Positions 1-8,114 of a stretch of DNA of 64,000 bases are shown in pieces. Under the pieces are notes generated by a model. The model did not search any database. It was not told the DNA's origin and worked only from the letters and a program-made list of their open reading frames with translations. This stretch comes from Rhodococcus_G sp042754225. GTDB lineage: Bacteria > Actinomycetota > Actinomycetes > Mycobacteriales > Mycobacteriaceae. Position 1 is the stretch's first letter. Each line of letters starts with the position of its first letter. The position numbers were made by a program, and so were the translations under genes. The DNA lies in assembly GCF_042754225.1 (NCBI RefSeq), contig NZ_JBHZAH010000001.1, forward strand, positions 1 to 64,000, read 5' to 3'.

Positions 1-35
1 GCGGTGCGCCCCTGATCAGCCACATGACCGAGGGT

Positions 36-60
36 ACGGGCTGTATAAGAGACAGCCCGT
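36..60. repeat. perfect 9-bp hairpin containing a Tn5 mosaic-end-like core
   Basis: The arms ACGGGCTGT (36-44) and ACAGCCCGT (52-60) are exactly complementary around the loop ATAAGAG. Positions 43-56 read TGTATAAGAGACAG, which equals the last 14 bases of the 19-bp Tn5 mosaic end used in tagmentation libraries. It may be a natural stem-loop upstream of the thioesterase gene or a library artefact near the sequence end; the sequence alone cannot decide. Confidence 0.5.
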
Positions 61-162
61 CGCCATTCCCGGCGGTGCCGCGTGCGAGGTTCCCCTCGCC
101 GTCGTGTAGCACTGAGAGGCAGGACCGTCGACGAGGACGGTTCGTGAACGATGGAGTGGAAC

Positions 163-615
163 ATGAGCGACGCGGTCTCGATCGGCGACCTGGCCACGGC
201 GGATCCCGCGCAGGTGACCCCCTTCCTCAACAAGGGCTTCGGCGAGATCCTCGGGCTCGAGTACACCGAACTGAGCGGCGACCGGGTGCGCGCACAGTGG
301 GCGGCGCGCCCCGAACACCACCAGCCGGCCGGGATCGTCAACGGCGGTGTGTACTGCTCGGTCATCGAGACGCTCGCCAGCATCGGCGGCGGAATCTGGC
401 TGGCCGACCGCGGCCACGTCGTCGGCGTCAACAACAACACCGACTTCCTGCGCGCGGTCCGCGAGGGAACCCTGTTCGCCGAGGCGACCCCCGTGCACCG
501 CGGGCGCACCCAGCAGCTCTGGCAGGTCGCGGTCGTCGACGAGCGTGACAGGCTGATCGCGCGCGGTCAGGTCCGGCTCGCGAACGTTACCGAAATGGAC
601 CGGCTCGGAAGCTGA
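163..615 (+). CDS. PaaI-family hotdog-fold thioesterase
   Basis: The product (150 aa) looks like a small acyl-CoA thioesterase of the PaaI/YdiI hotdog type, cytoplasmic, hydrolysing acyl- or aryl-CoA esters. Visible signs are the HxxxGxxNGG-type segment near residues 57-66 (HHQPAGIVNGGVYCSVIET), where the Asn/Gly turn and the Glu of the long helix sit in this family, and the following strand VVGVNNNTDFLRAVREG, a typical family signature. An upstream ATG at 151 is in frame, but the ATG at 163 is preceded by GGAG at 153-156 with seven bases between, so I chose it. The gene converges on the TetR gene, with a strong hairpin between them. The substrate is unknown. Confidence 0.85.
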   Translation: MSDAVSIGDLATADPAQVTPFLNKGFGEILGLEYTELSGDRVRAQWAARPEHHQPAGIVNGGVYCSVIETLASIGGGIWLADRGHVVGVNNNTDFLRAVREGTLFAEATPVHRGRTQQLWQVAVVDERDRLIARGQVRLANVTEMDRLGS

Positions 616-627
616 TCCGGCGTCAGT

Positions 628-652
628 GTCGATCCGCCCGAGGCGGATCGAC
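628..652. terminator. bidirectional hairpin between convergent genes
   Basis: An 11-bp perfect stem (GTCGATCCGCC / GGCGGATCGAC) with a 3-base loop lies between the stop of the thioesterase gene and the stop of the tetR-type gene. There is no T-run, which is common for terminators in high-GC actinobacteria. Confidence 0.6.
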
Positions 653-654
653 GC

Positions 655-1251
655 TCAGCGCGGCGCGAGGCTGCGCAGGGCCAGGGCGAGTACGCGCTCC
701 ATGTCCTCGACTTCGTAGCCGGTCCCGGGTTCGCACCCTCGGTCGGCGACCAGGTGGTTGGACATCGCCAGTCCGTGGAGCAGGACCCAGAGCAGCGGGC
801 CGACCTCCCGGGTGTCGCCGGTGATGAGGGTGCCGCTCTGCTGAGCCTCGACGACGAGCTCGTCGAAGTACCCGCTGAAGTCGTGGGCGGCGTCTACCAG
901 CACCCGGCTTGGGTTGATCACGTAGTCGCCGCCGAACTCGAGCCGGTAGTGGTTCGGGTACTCCCAGGCGACGCGGACGTAGGCGAGGCAGGCGCGAAAC
1001 AGCGGGGTGGTGTCGGTCGTGCTGTCCGCGACCGCGCGCTGCATCTCGGCCTTCAGCAGCCCCAGGTTCTCTGCGGCGACCGTGCTGAGCAGGTCGTCCT
1101 TGTCCTGGAAGTGGCGGTACGGCGCCGTCCGCGACACATCGGCCGCCGCGCCGACCGCTCGCAGGGTGACGTGAGCCGACCCGCCCCGCGCCAAGAGGTC
1201 GCTGGCCGCGTCGATCAGGGCGCGGCGTGTGTCCCGGGTTCGCTCCTGCAT
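655..1251 (-). CDS. TetR/AcrR-family transcriptional regulator
   Basis: A 198-aa one-component repressor. The N-terminal helix-turn-helix covers roughly residues 8-55 (RRALIDAASDLLARGG, then TLRAVGAAADVSRTAPYRHFQDKDDLL), the classic TetR pattern; the rest is a helical ligand-binding domain resembling the TetR_C 'WHG' type. I chose the ATG at 1251 rather than the TTG at 1287 because the longer form would place the 1271-1285 operator inside the coding sequence. The gene diverges from the pentapeptide-repeat gene, and the two operator copies lie between them, so self-repression and control of the neighbour are likely (inference). The ligand cannot be read from sequence. Confidence 0.88.
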   Translation of the reverse strand: MQERTRDTRRALIDAASDLLARGGSAHVTLRAVGAAADVSRTAPYRHFQDKDDLLSTVAAENLGLLKAEMQRAVADSTTDTTPLFRACLAYVRVAWEYPNHYRLEFGGDYVINPSRVLVDAAHDFSGYFDELVVEAQQSGTLITGDTREVGPLLWVLLHGLAMSNHLVADRGCEPGTGYEVEDMERVLALALRSLAPR

Positions 1252-1270
1252 TTCCCGAGGATAGAAGGTG

Positions 1271-1285
1271 GTTGACGCTGTCAAC
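1271..1285. promoter_or_regulatory. TetR-type operator, copy 1
   Basis: GTTGACGCTGTCAAC is a perfect inverted repeat (GTTGAC-N3-GTCAAC). It starts 20 bases upstream of the chosen tetR-type start. It contains TTGACG, which could be the -35 element for the divergent plus-strand gene. Confidence 0.7.
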
Positions 1286-1298
1286 AACCCGCTGCTAG

Positions 1299-1313
1299 GT
1301 TGACGCCGTCAAC
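1299..1313. promoter_or_regulatory. TetR-type operator, copy 2
   Basis: GTTGACGCCGTCAAC has the same arms as copy 1 and differs only in the central base triplet. The centres of the two copies are 28 bp apart, near three helical turns, so two dimers could sit side by side over the divergent promoter region. Confidence 0.7.
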
Positions 1314-1357
1314 GTGCGGTGGAACGTCCCGCCGCGCTGGGAGTTTCGGGGGACTGG

Positions 1358-1918
1358 ATGAGTTCGACCTCGCACGCGAATCCTCTCGACCTGCTGCGCT
1401 CGGATGTGTCAGCCTGGAATTCCCTACGGGCGGAGCGTGACTCGGGGAGGGTCAGCCTCGTCGACGCCGACCTGGCGGGCACGAACCTGGCGGGTGCAAA
1501 CCTGGACGGCGTCGACCTCACCGGCGCCGATCTGTCGGGAGCCGACCTCACCGATGCCAGGCTCGCGGCTGCAAATCTGACCTCGGCCGAACTGGTCGGC
1601 GCCGTGCTGCTGAGGGCCGAGCTCACTGGGGTGGTCGCTCACGACGCGAACTTCACCGGCGCGTATCTCACCAGGGCCGACCTGCGGAACGCCGACCTGA
1701 CGATGGCGTACCTGACGTCGACGTACCTCGGGCACGCGAATCTCGCCGGGGCGGACCTCTCCGGCGCGTACAGGACCGGCGCATATCTCGGTGACGTCGA
1801 TCTGACCGGCGCGACGCTCGTCGGGACGTACCTGGCCAAGGCCGATCTGACCGGCGCAAACATCGCCGATGCGGTCCTCGACGGTGCCGATCTCACAGAC
1901 GTCACCCTGCCGGACTGA
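1358..1918 (+). CDS. pentapeptide-repeat protein, Qnr/MfpA-sized
   Basis: A 186-aa protein made almost wholly of A(D/N)LxG-type pentapeptides from about residue 28 to the end (for example ADLAGTNLAGANLDGVDLTG). This predicts a right-handed quadrilateral beta-helix. MfpA and Qnr, which mimic DNA and protect gyrase from fluoroquinolones, have this size and architecture, but many pentapeptide proteins have other or unknown roles. The GTG at 1319 is in frame; I chose the ATG at 1358 because GGGGGA lies just upstream at about 1347-1353. The gene is controlled by the divergent TetR protein if the paired operators work as they look. Gyrase protection is only a hypothesis. Confidence 0.85.
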   Translation: MSSTSHANPLDLLRSDVSAWNSLRAERDSGRVSLVDADLAGTNLAGANLDGVDLTGADLSGADLTDARLAAANLTSAELVGAVLLRAELTGVVAHDANFTGAYLTRADLRNADLTMAYLTSTYLGHANLAGADLSGAYRTGAYLGDVDLTGATLVGTYLAKADLTGANIADAVLDGADLTDVTLPD

Positions 1919-2249
1919 CCGGCTGTGACCGGTAGACGTTCGACGGAGGTCCGGCAACAGGTGCATCCGATGTGAAGACCGCCTTGGCATTTCGCGACCG
2001 CGCGACCGTCGCCTTGTACGGGACGTCGAACGGCAGCATCGGCGGGCGGGCGGCGGGACTGCCTGTCTGCCGACGGTACCTGGACGCGAGACCGGAACTC
2101 CGCGAACAACACCCGTCGTCCACCTCGAGGACGGCGATGCGTCCGTGGTCGTGGGTTCCGCCTTCGCCGCGAAGACCGACCCCGATTGGACGAGGAACCT
2201 TGCGCCGTACCTTCGCTGTCGTCATCCTGACCAGGCTGCGGACGCGTCG
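1919..2249 (+). other. gene-free stretch with a possible flavin/F420-type nitroreductase fragment
   Basis: No intact gene is visible. In one plus frame, 2118-2210 encodes a fragment with the pattern DGDxxVVVGS...DPxWxxNL, seen in deazaflavin-dependent nitroreductase (Ddn-like) proteins, but no start, body or end of such a gene can be assembled around it. It may be a gene remnant. Confidence 0.3.
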
Positions 2250-2777
2250 ATGCTGAGAGCCGTGTGGTGGTCCTCGGCTGTGGTCGCGTTGGTATTTTCC
2301 GCGTGGGTGGGCACGTCACCGATGGCCGGCGTGTCGTTGTCGTGCTCGAAGAGCGGTGAGCTGTACCTCGACGGCGTCCGATCCCCGTTGCAGTGCGATG
2401 ACTCGATCGTTCACGTGTTGGGGGTATGGCCCCTGCTCTGCATCGGGCTGTTGCTCGCAACCCCACCAGCGGTGGCGGCGCTGGCACTGCGAGGGTGGGT
2501 TTCCTGGTTGGTTTTCGCCGCACTCGTCGGTTTGTCGATCGCTGGGCTGGCGAACTGGTCGTCACACTGGCTGTTGCTGCTCTTCGCTGCTCCCTTGGCG
2601 GCCGTTGGACTGGTCGCCGCCACGGTGCAGCAGGCCGTCCCGAGCCTGGGCAGGCCGCAGATCGGTTCGACCGCAGCAAATCCGGAACACGTCACCGCAG
2701 GAACTCGGCCGCCCGGTCTGCCAGGTCCAGCACCGGCTGCGGCGCGACGCCGAGGATCACTGTCACCGCCGCACTGA
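2250..2777 (+). CDS. hypothetical small membrane protein
   Basis: A 175-aa reading frame with about four hydrophobic segments: near residues 5-25, 57-75, 78-98 and 102-125 (for example VWPLLCIGLLLATPPAVAAL). A Cys pair in the first extracytoplasmic loop (LSCSK ... LQCDD) could form a disulfide. The C-terminal 50 residues are Pro/Arg-rich and overlap the end of nuoN on the other strand by 86 bases, so the true protein may be shorter or this tail may be disordered. No family is recognised. The start at 2250 is chosen because the longer in-frame upstream part reads like the nitroreductase-like fragment, not like membrane protein. Confidence 0.5.
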   Translation: MLRAVWWSSAVVALVFSAWVGTSPMAGVSLSCSKSGELYLDGVRSPLQCDDSIVHVLGVWPLLCIGLLLATPPAVAALALRGWVSWLVFAALVGLSIAGLANWSSHWLLLLFAAPLAAVGLVAATVQQAVPSLGRPQIGSTAANPEHVTAGTRPPGLPGPAPAAARRRGSLSPPH

Positions 2778-4272
2778 CGAAGATCGCCGCCGCAGTCAGC
2801 GCGCTCGGCACCACGACCGTGGGCGGATCGCTGGGCGGCTCGGTGAAGAACATCAGCACGATCACGCGAACGTAGAAGAACGCCGCAATCGCGCTGCACA
2901 CCACGCCGACCAGCACCAGCGGCACCGCCCCGCCGGAGGCCGCGGCCTGGAAGACCGCGAACTTGCTGACGAACCCGCTCGTCAGCGGGATGCCCGCGAA
3001 TGCGAGCAGGAAGAGCGCGAACACCGACGCGACCACGGGGGACCGGCGTCCGAGCCCTGCCCAGCGGGACATCTCGGTGGCCTCGCCGCCGGCGTCGCGC
3101 ACCAGGCCGACGATCGCGAACGCGCCGAGGGTGCTGAATCCGTAGGCCAGCAGGTAAAACATCGTCGCCGACAGCCCGGCCCGGTTCCCGGCGATCAGGC
3201 CGGTGAGGATGAACCCGGCGTGCGCGATCGAGGAGTACGCGAGCATCCGCTTGACGTCGGTCTGGGTCACCGCCGCGACCGAGCCGACTACCATAGTCGC
3301 GATGGCGACCGCCCACAGCACCGGGCGCCAGTCCTGCTGCAGGTCGGGCAGCGTCACGTAGAACACCCGCAGCAGCGCGCCGAACGCGGCGATCTTCGTC
3401 GCCGACGCCATGAACGCGGTGACCGGGGTCGGGGCTCCCTGGTACACGTCGGGGATCCACGAATGGAACGGCACCGCACCCACTTTGAACAGCAGGCCGA
3501 CCGAGAGCAGTGCGACGCCGATCAGGAGCGCGTTGTCGGCCTCCGCGTGGGCCGCGACCACGTCGCCGATGCCGCCGAGCCGGACGGTGCCCGCGTACCC
3601 GTACAGCAGTGCGACGCCGTAGAGGAAGAACGCCGAGGAGAACGCGCCGAGCAGGAAGTACTTCATCGCCGATTCCTGGGACAGCAGTCGCCGGCGGCGC
3701 GCCAACCCGCACAGCAGGTACAGCGGTAACGAGAGCACCTCGAGCGCCACGAACATGGTCAGCAGGTCGTCGGCGGCCGGGAAGAGCAGCATGCCGCCGA
3801 CCGCGAGCAGGAGGAGGGGGAACACCTCCGTCTGTGCCACACCGACTTTCGCGGCCTCCCGCTCGGCGACGCTGCCCGGCAGCGCGGAGGCGCGCGGAGC
3901 GAACGTGTCCGTCCTGGCGGCGGCGTCCGTGCCGGCCTCGACACCTCGCTCGGCGACCAGCAGGATCGACGCGATCGCCACCAGCAGGATCGTCCCCTGC
4001 AGGAAGAGGGCGGGACCGTCGACGGCCACCGACCCCATCACCGCGGAGTGCCCGGCCGTACCGGACGAATGCAGATGCGCGGCAAGCACGATCACCGCGA
4101 CGAAGGCCGCGACCAGCCCGGCGAGGCTGATCACCAGATGGCTCGGGTAGCGGCCGCGTCGCGGCGCGAACGCCTCGACGAGCACCCCGAGGACGGCGGC
4201 GCCGAACACGATCAGCATCGGCGAGAGCAGACCGTACTCGATCGACGGCGTGGGCAGGGTCGCGGTATTCAC
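2692..4272 (-). CDS. nuoN: NADH-quinone oxidoreductase subunit N
   Basis: An antiporter-like proton-pumping subunit of complex I in the cytoplasmic membrane (526 aa, about 14 helices). Family signs include the core Lys-bearing helices and the motif KVGAVPFHSWIPDVYQGAPT, shared with NuoL/NuoM/Mrp proteins, near residues 265-285. It is the last gene of the nuo operon. Its GTG start overlaps the stop of nuoM as GTGA. The loop near residues 110-160 is longer than in E. coli, as in other actinobacteria. Confidence 0.97.
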   Translation of the reverse strand: MNTATLPTPSIEYGLLSPMLIVFGAAVLGVLVEAFAPRRGRYPSHLVISLAGLVAAFVAVIVLAAHLHSSGTAGHSAVMGSVAVDGPALFLQGTILLVAIASILLVAERGVEAGTDAAARTDTFAPRASALPGSVAEREAAKVGVAQTEVFPLLLLAVGGMLLFPAADDLLTMFVALEVLSLPLYLLCGLARRRRLLSQESAMKYFLLGAFSSAFFLYGVALLYGYAGTVRLGGIGDVVAAHAEADNALLIGVALLSVGLLFKVGAVPFHSWIPDVYQGAPTPVTAFMASATKIAAFGALLRVFYVTLPDLQQDWRPVLWAVAIATMVVGSVAAVTQTDVKRMLAYSSIAHAGFILTGLIAGNRAGLSATMFYLLAYGFSTLGAFAIVGLVRDAGGEATEMSRWAGLGRRSPVVASVFALFLLAFAGIPLTSGFVSKFAVFQAAASGGAVPLVLVGVVCSAIAAFFYVRVIVLMFFTEPPSDPPTVVVPSALTAAAIFVSAAVTVILGVAPQPVLDLADRAAEFLR

Positions 4273-5891
4273 CGGTACACACCTCCGTGAACGTCGTCGC
4301 CGAGACGGCCGGTGCCGGACAGCCCCTGCGGCACCGTCGGTGCGGGGTCGTGCTCACCGATGGTGGTCAGGGTCGCGGTCACTGCGGGATTGACCACGTC
4401 CAGCACCGGCTTGGGGTAGAAGCCGAGCAGGATCAGCAGGGCGATCAGCGGGGCGAGCACCGCGATCTCCCGCGGCACGAGGTCGGTGAGCTTCTCGTTG
4501 CCCGTCGTCACCGGGCCCGTCATCGTCCGCTGGTACATCCACAACACGTAGATCGCCGCGAGTACCAGCGCACTCGTCGCGACCACCGCGGCGACGGGGT
4601 AGCGGGTGAACGTGCCGATCAGGACGAGGAACTCGCTGACGAACGGCGCCAACCCGGGAAGGGACAGGGTGGCCAGGCCGGCGATGAGGAACGTGCCCGC
4701 CAGCATGGGCGCGACCTTCTGCACACCGCCGTAGTCGGCGATGAGCCGGCTGCCGCGCCGGGACACCAGGAACCCGGCCACCAGGAACAGTGCCGCGGTG
4801 GAGATGCCGTGGTTGACCATGTACAGCACGGATCCGGCCTGCGCCTGACTGGTCAGCGCGAAGATGCCGAGGACGATGAAGCCGAAGTGCGAGATCGAGG
4901 TGAACGAGATCAGCCGCATCATGTCGGCCTGACCGATGGCCAGCACCGCGCCGTAGACGATGCCGATCACCGCCAGCGTCACGATCAGCGGCGCGAAGTA
5001 CCGCGACGCGTCCGGGAACAGCTGCAGGCAGTAGCGCAGCATCGCGAAGGTGCCCACCTTGTCGACGACGGCCATCATGAGAACCGCTGTCGCGGGGGTG
5101 GATTCCACGGCCGCGTCGGGGAGCCAGCTGTGCAGCGGCCACAGCGGCGCCTTGACCGCGAAGGCGAACATGAAGCCGAGGAACAGCGCCTTCGCCACCC
5201 CGGAGTCGATCGCGAGGGTGCCGGAGGAGACCGCGGCGACGATCTCGCGGAAGTCGAAGGTGCCCGAGGCGAACGGGCTGTCCGGCCCCGCCGTGACGAC
5301 GTACAGGCCGATGACCGCGGCCAGCATGATGAGGCCGCCGAAGAGGTTGTACAGCAGGAACTTCACCGCGGCGCGGGACCGGCGGGCACGATCCGCGCCG
5401 AACCCGCCGACGAGGAAGTACATCGGAACGAGCATGACCTCGAAGAAGGCGTAGAACAGCAGGATGTCGAGCGCCGCGAAGGACACGATCACCATCGACT
5501 CGACGATCAGGAACAACGCCAGGTAGACGTGGGTCGAACGCGCCTGCCCCGTGGTCGGGTCACCCGGTTCCGCATCCTTCCAGCCGGCGAGGATCAGCAG
5601 CGGCAGCAGGACCGCGGTCAGGGCGACCAGAACCAGCGCGATGCCGTCCAGCCCCAGGGTGTACCGGGTGCCGAAAGCCGGTATCCAGGAATGCGATTCG
5701 ACGAACTGGTACTGCGCGCCCGACGGATCGAACCGCAACGCCAGCACCACCACCAGGGCGAGCACGACGAGGGAGGCCGCCAGCGCGACCACCTTCGCGA
5801 TCCGGCGCGCGGCCGCGGGCAACGCCAGCACCAGAGCCGCGCCGGCCAGCGGCACCACCCACAACGTGGTCAGCCAGGGAAAGTGGTTCAC
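4269..5891 (-). CDS. nuoM: NADH-quinone oxidoreductase subunit M
   Basis: A 540-aa antiporter-like membrane subunit of complex I. The conserved Glu on helix 5 is in the segment FYAFFEVMLVPMYFLVGG, and the signature FAVKAPLWPLHSWLPDAAVE carries the conserved Lys. The frame stays open far upstream, but the GTG at 5891 (VNHFPWLTTLW) matches family N-termini and overlaps the nuoL stop as GTGA, the coupling used throughout this operon. Confidence 0.97.
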   Translation of the reverse strand: MNHFPWLTTLWVVPLAGAALVLALPAAARRIAKVVALAASLVVLALVVVLALRFDPSGAQYQFVESHSWIPAFGTRYTLGLDGIALVLVALTAVLLPLLILAGWKDAEPGDPTTGQARSTHVYLALFLIVESMVIVSFAALDILLFYAFFEVMLVPMYFLVGGFGADRARRSRAAVKFLLYNLFGGLIMLAAVIGLYVVTAGPDSPFASGTFDFREIVAAVSSGTLAIDSGVAKALFLGFMFAFAVKAPLWPLHSWLPDAAVESTPATAVLMMAVVDKVGTFAMLRYCLQLFPDASRYFAPLIVTLAVIGIVYGAVLAIGQADMMRLISFTSISHFGFIVLGIFALTSQAQAGSVLYMVNHGISTAALFLVAGFLVSRRGSRLIADYGGVQKVAPMLAGTFLIAGLATLSLPGLAPFVSEFLVLIGTFTRYPVAAVVATSALVLAAIYVLWMYQRTMTGPVTTGNEKLTDLVPREIAVLAPLIALLILLGFYPKPVLDVVNPAVTATLTTIGEHDPAPTVPQGLSGTGRLGDDVHGGVYR

Positions 5892-7813
5892 CGGACCCCC
5901 ACCAAGACCATCGCCGCGACGACCACCGCCGCACCCGTGAACATGTACAGGGCGTACGACCGGACGAAGCCGGTCTGCATGCGCCGGAAGCGATTCGAGG
6001 TGCCCGCGACCACCGTGGCGACCCCGCCGACCGCGCCGTCGACGCCCCTGCTGTCGACGAACCCGAGCAGTCGGGTCAGGTACTGGCCAGAACGCATGAA
6101 CACCGCCTCGTTGACCGCGTCTCCGTACAGATCGTTGCGCGCCGCGACGGTCAACGCGGAGACCTCGACCGGCGCCTGCTCCGGAATCGGCGCGGTGCCG
6201 TACTGCCGGTAGGCCACCGCGACGCCGACGAGCACGACCGCCAGCGTGGTCACGGTCAGCACCCAGACGGGCAGGACGGCCTCGCCCGGGGCGTGCGCGC
6301 CGACGACCGGTTCGAGCCAGTGCTCGAGCGAGGAGCCGACAGTGAACACCGCTCCCGCGGCCACCGAACCCACCGCGAGCAGGATCATCGGTACGGTCAT
6401 CACGCCGGGGGACTCGTGCGGCGTCGGCGGCTCGTCCGTACGCCAGCGCCGCTGCCCGAAGAACGTCATCAGCATCACCCGGGTCATGTAGAACGCGGTG
6501 ATCCCGGCGCCGAGCAGTGCGGCCACCCCGAGGATCGCGCCCTTTGCGCCGCCGGCGTCGAAGGCGACCTCGATGATCTTGTCCTTGGCGAAGAAGCCCG
6601 AGAACGGCGGAATGCCGATGATGGCAAGGTATCCCAGGCCGAACGTGACGAAGGTGATCGGCATGACGGTGCGCAGTCCGCCGTAGCGGCGCATGTCCGT
6701 CTCGTCGTTCATGCCGTGCATCACCGAGCCCGCCCCGAGGAACAGGCCGGCCTTGAAGAAGCCGTGACTGAGCAGCAGCATGATCGCGAAGGTGTAGCCG
6801 GCGGGGCCGAGTCCCGCGGCGAGGACCATGTAGCCGATCTGGCTCATGGTCGACGCCGCCAGCGCCTTCTTGATGTCGTCCTTGGCGCAGCCGATGATCG
6901 CGCCGAACAGCAGGGTCACCGCGCCGACGATCACCACCGCCAGCTGCGCGCCCGGCGCCAGGTCGAAGATCGGATTGGACCGCACGATGAGGTACACGCC
7001 CGCGGTCACCATCGTCGCGGCGTGGATCAGGGCCGAGACCGGCGTCGGACCCTCCATCGCGTCGCCCAGCCAGGACTGCAGCGGCACCTGCGCCGACTTG
7101 CCGCACGCCGCGAGCAGCAGCATCAGTCCGATCGCGGTGGTGGTGGCCTCGCTCGCCGCCGGGGCGGCGCCGAAAACGCCTGCGAAGTCGACGGATCCGA
7201 AGGTCGCGAACATGATCATCAGGGCGACGATCAGGCCGATGTCCCCGACCCGGTTGACCACGAAGGCCTTCTTCGCGGCGGTCGCCGCGGGCGGCTTGTA
7301 CTGCCAGAAGCCGATCAGCAGGTAGGAGGCGAGACCGACGCCCTCCCACCCGACGTAGAGACCGAGGAAGTTGTCCGCGAGCACGAGCAGCAGCATCGCG
7401 GCGAGGAACAGGTTGAGGTACGCGAAGAATCGCCTGCGATCCGGGTCGTGGCTCATGTAGCCGACCGAGTAGACGTGGATCAGCGAGCCGACTCCCGTGA
7501 CGAGAAGCACGAAGCACATCGACAGCTGGTCGAGTTGCAGACCGAAGTCCACGTGTAGCTGGGCGGCAGGAGCGGAGCCTGCGAAGCGACCAGAGGGCAC
7601 GGCAACCCAGCTGTAGAGGTTCTCGTGCAGCGCGCGCTCGGCGTCGGGGCGGCCGAGCATGCCGACGAACATCGCCACCCCCACCGCGAACGAGGCCAGC
7701 GCGGTGCCGCAGCCGAGCAGGTGGCCCCAGCGGTCGGTGCGCCTGCCCCCGAGCAGCAGCACCGCCGCACCGAACAGCGGCAGCGCCGGCAGCAGCCAGA
7801 TCCCCCCGCTCAT
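5888..7813 (-). CDS. nuoL: NADH-quinone oxidoreductase subunit L
   Basis: A 641-aa subunit at the distal end of the complex I membrane arm, with the proton channel plus the long lateral helix at the C terminus. Motifs seen are FLGLYVGWEGVGLASYLLIG with the conserved Glu on helix 5, and KSAQVPLQSWLGDAMEGPTP. The ATG at 7813 is one base after the nuoK stop. Confidence 0.97.
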   Translation of the reverse strand: MSGGIWLLPALPLFGAAVLLLGGRRTDRWGHLLGCGTALASFAVGVAMFVGMLGRPDAERALHENLYSWVAVPSGRFAGSAPAAQLHVDFGLQLDQLSMCFVLLVTGVGSLIHVYSVGYMSHDPDRRRFFAYLNLFLAAMLLLVLADNFLGLYVGWEGVGLASYLLIGFWQYKPPAATAAKKAFVVNRVGDIGLIVALMIMFATFGSVDFAGVFGAAPAASEATTTAIGLMLLLAACGKSAQVPLQSWLGDAMEGPTPVSALIHAATMVTAGVYLIVRSNPIFDLAPGAQLAVVIVGAVTLLFGAIIGCAKDDIKKALAASTMSQIGYMVLAAGLGPAGYTFAIMLLLSHGFFKAGLFLGAGSVMHGMNDETDMRRYGGLRTVMPITFVTFGLGYLAIIGIPPFSGFFAKDKIIEVAFDAGGAKGAILGVAALLGAGITAFYMTRVMLMTFFGQRRWRTDEPPTPHESPGVMTVPMILLAVGSVAAGAVFTVGSSLEHWLEPVVGAHAPGEAVLPVWVLTVTTLAVVLVGVAVAYRQYGTAPIPEQAPVEVSALTVAARNDLYGDAVNEAVFMRSGQYLTRLLGFVDSRGVDGAVGGVATVVAGTSNRFRRMQTGFVRSYALYMFTGAAVVVAAMVLVGVR

Positions 7814-7814
7814 G

Positions 7815-8114
7815 TCAGTACTTCAGCAGGTTGGCGTCGTCGACCGAAGCCGAACGGCGGGAACGGAACATGGTCATGATGATCGCCAGGCCGACGACGA
7901 CCTCGGCGGCGGCGACCACCATCGTGAAGAACGCGAATATCTGCCCGTCGAGGGTTCCGTGCATCCGCGCGAACGTCACGAAGGCGAGGTTCGAGGCGTT
8001 GAGCATCAGCTCGATGCACATGAACACCACGATCGCGTTGCGGCGGATCAGCACACCGCCCGCGCCGATGGAGAAGAGCAACGCGGACAGGTACAGGTAG
8101 TTGTCCGGGTTCAT
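7815..8114 (-). CDS. nuoK: NADH-quinone oxidoreductase subunit K
   Basis: A 99-aa, three-helix membrane subunit, the size usual for NuoK. The two buried glutamates needed for proton transfer are present: Glu35 in FMCIELMLNASN, and Glu71 in VAAAEVVVGLA. The ATG at 8114 overlaps the nuoJ stop (ATGA). The longer open frame upstream is a shadow of nuoJ. Confidence 0.96.
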   Translation of the reverse strand: MNPDNYLYLSALLFSIGAGGVLIRRNAIVVFMCIELMLNASNLAFVTFARMHGTLDGQIFAFFTMVVAAAEVVVGLAIIMTMFRSRRSASVDDANLLKY

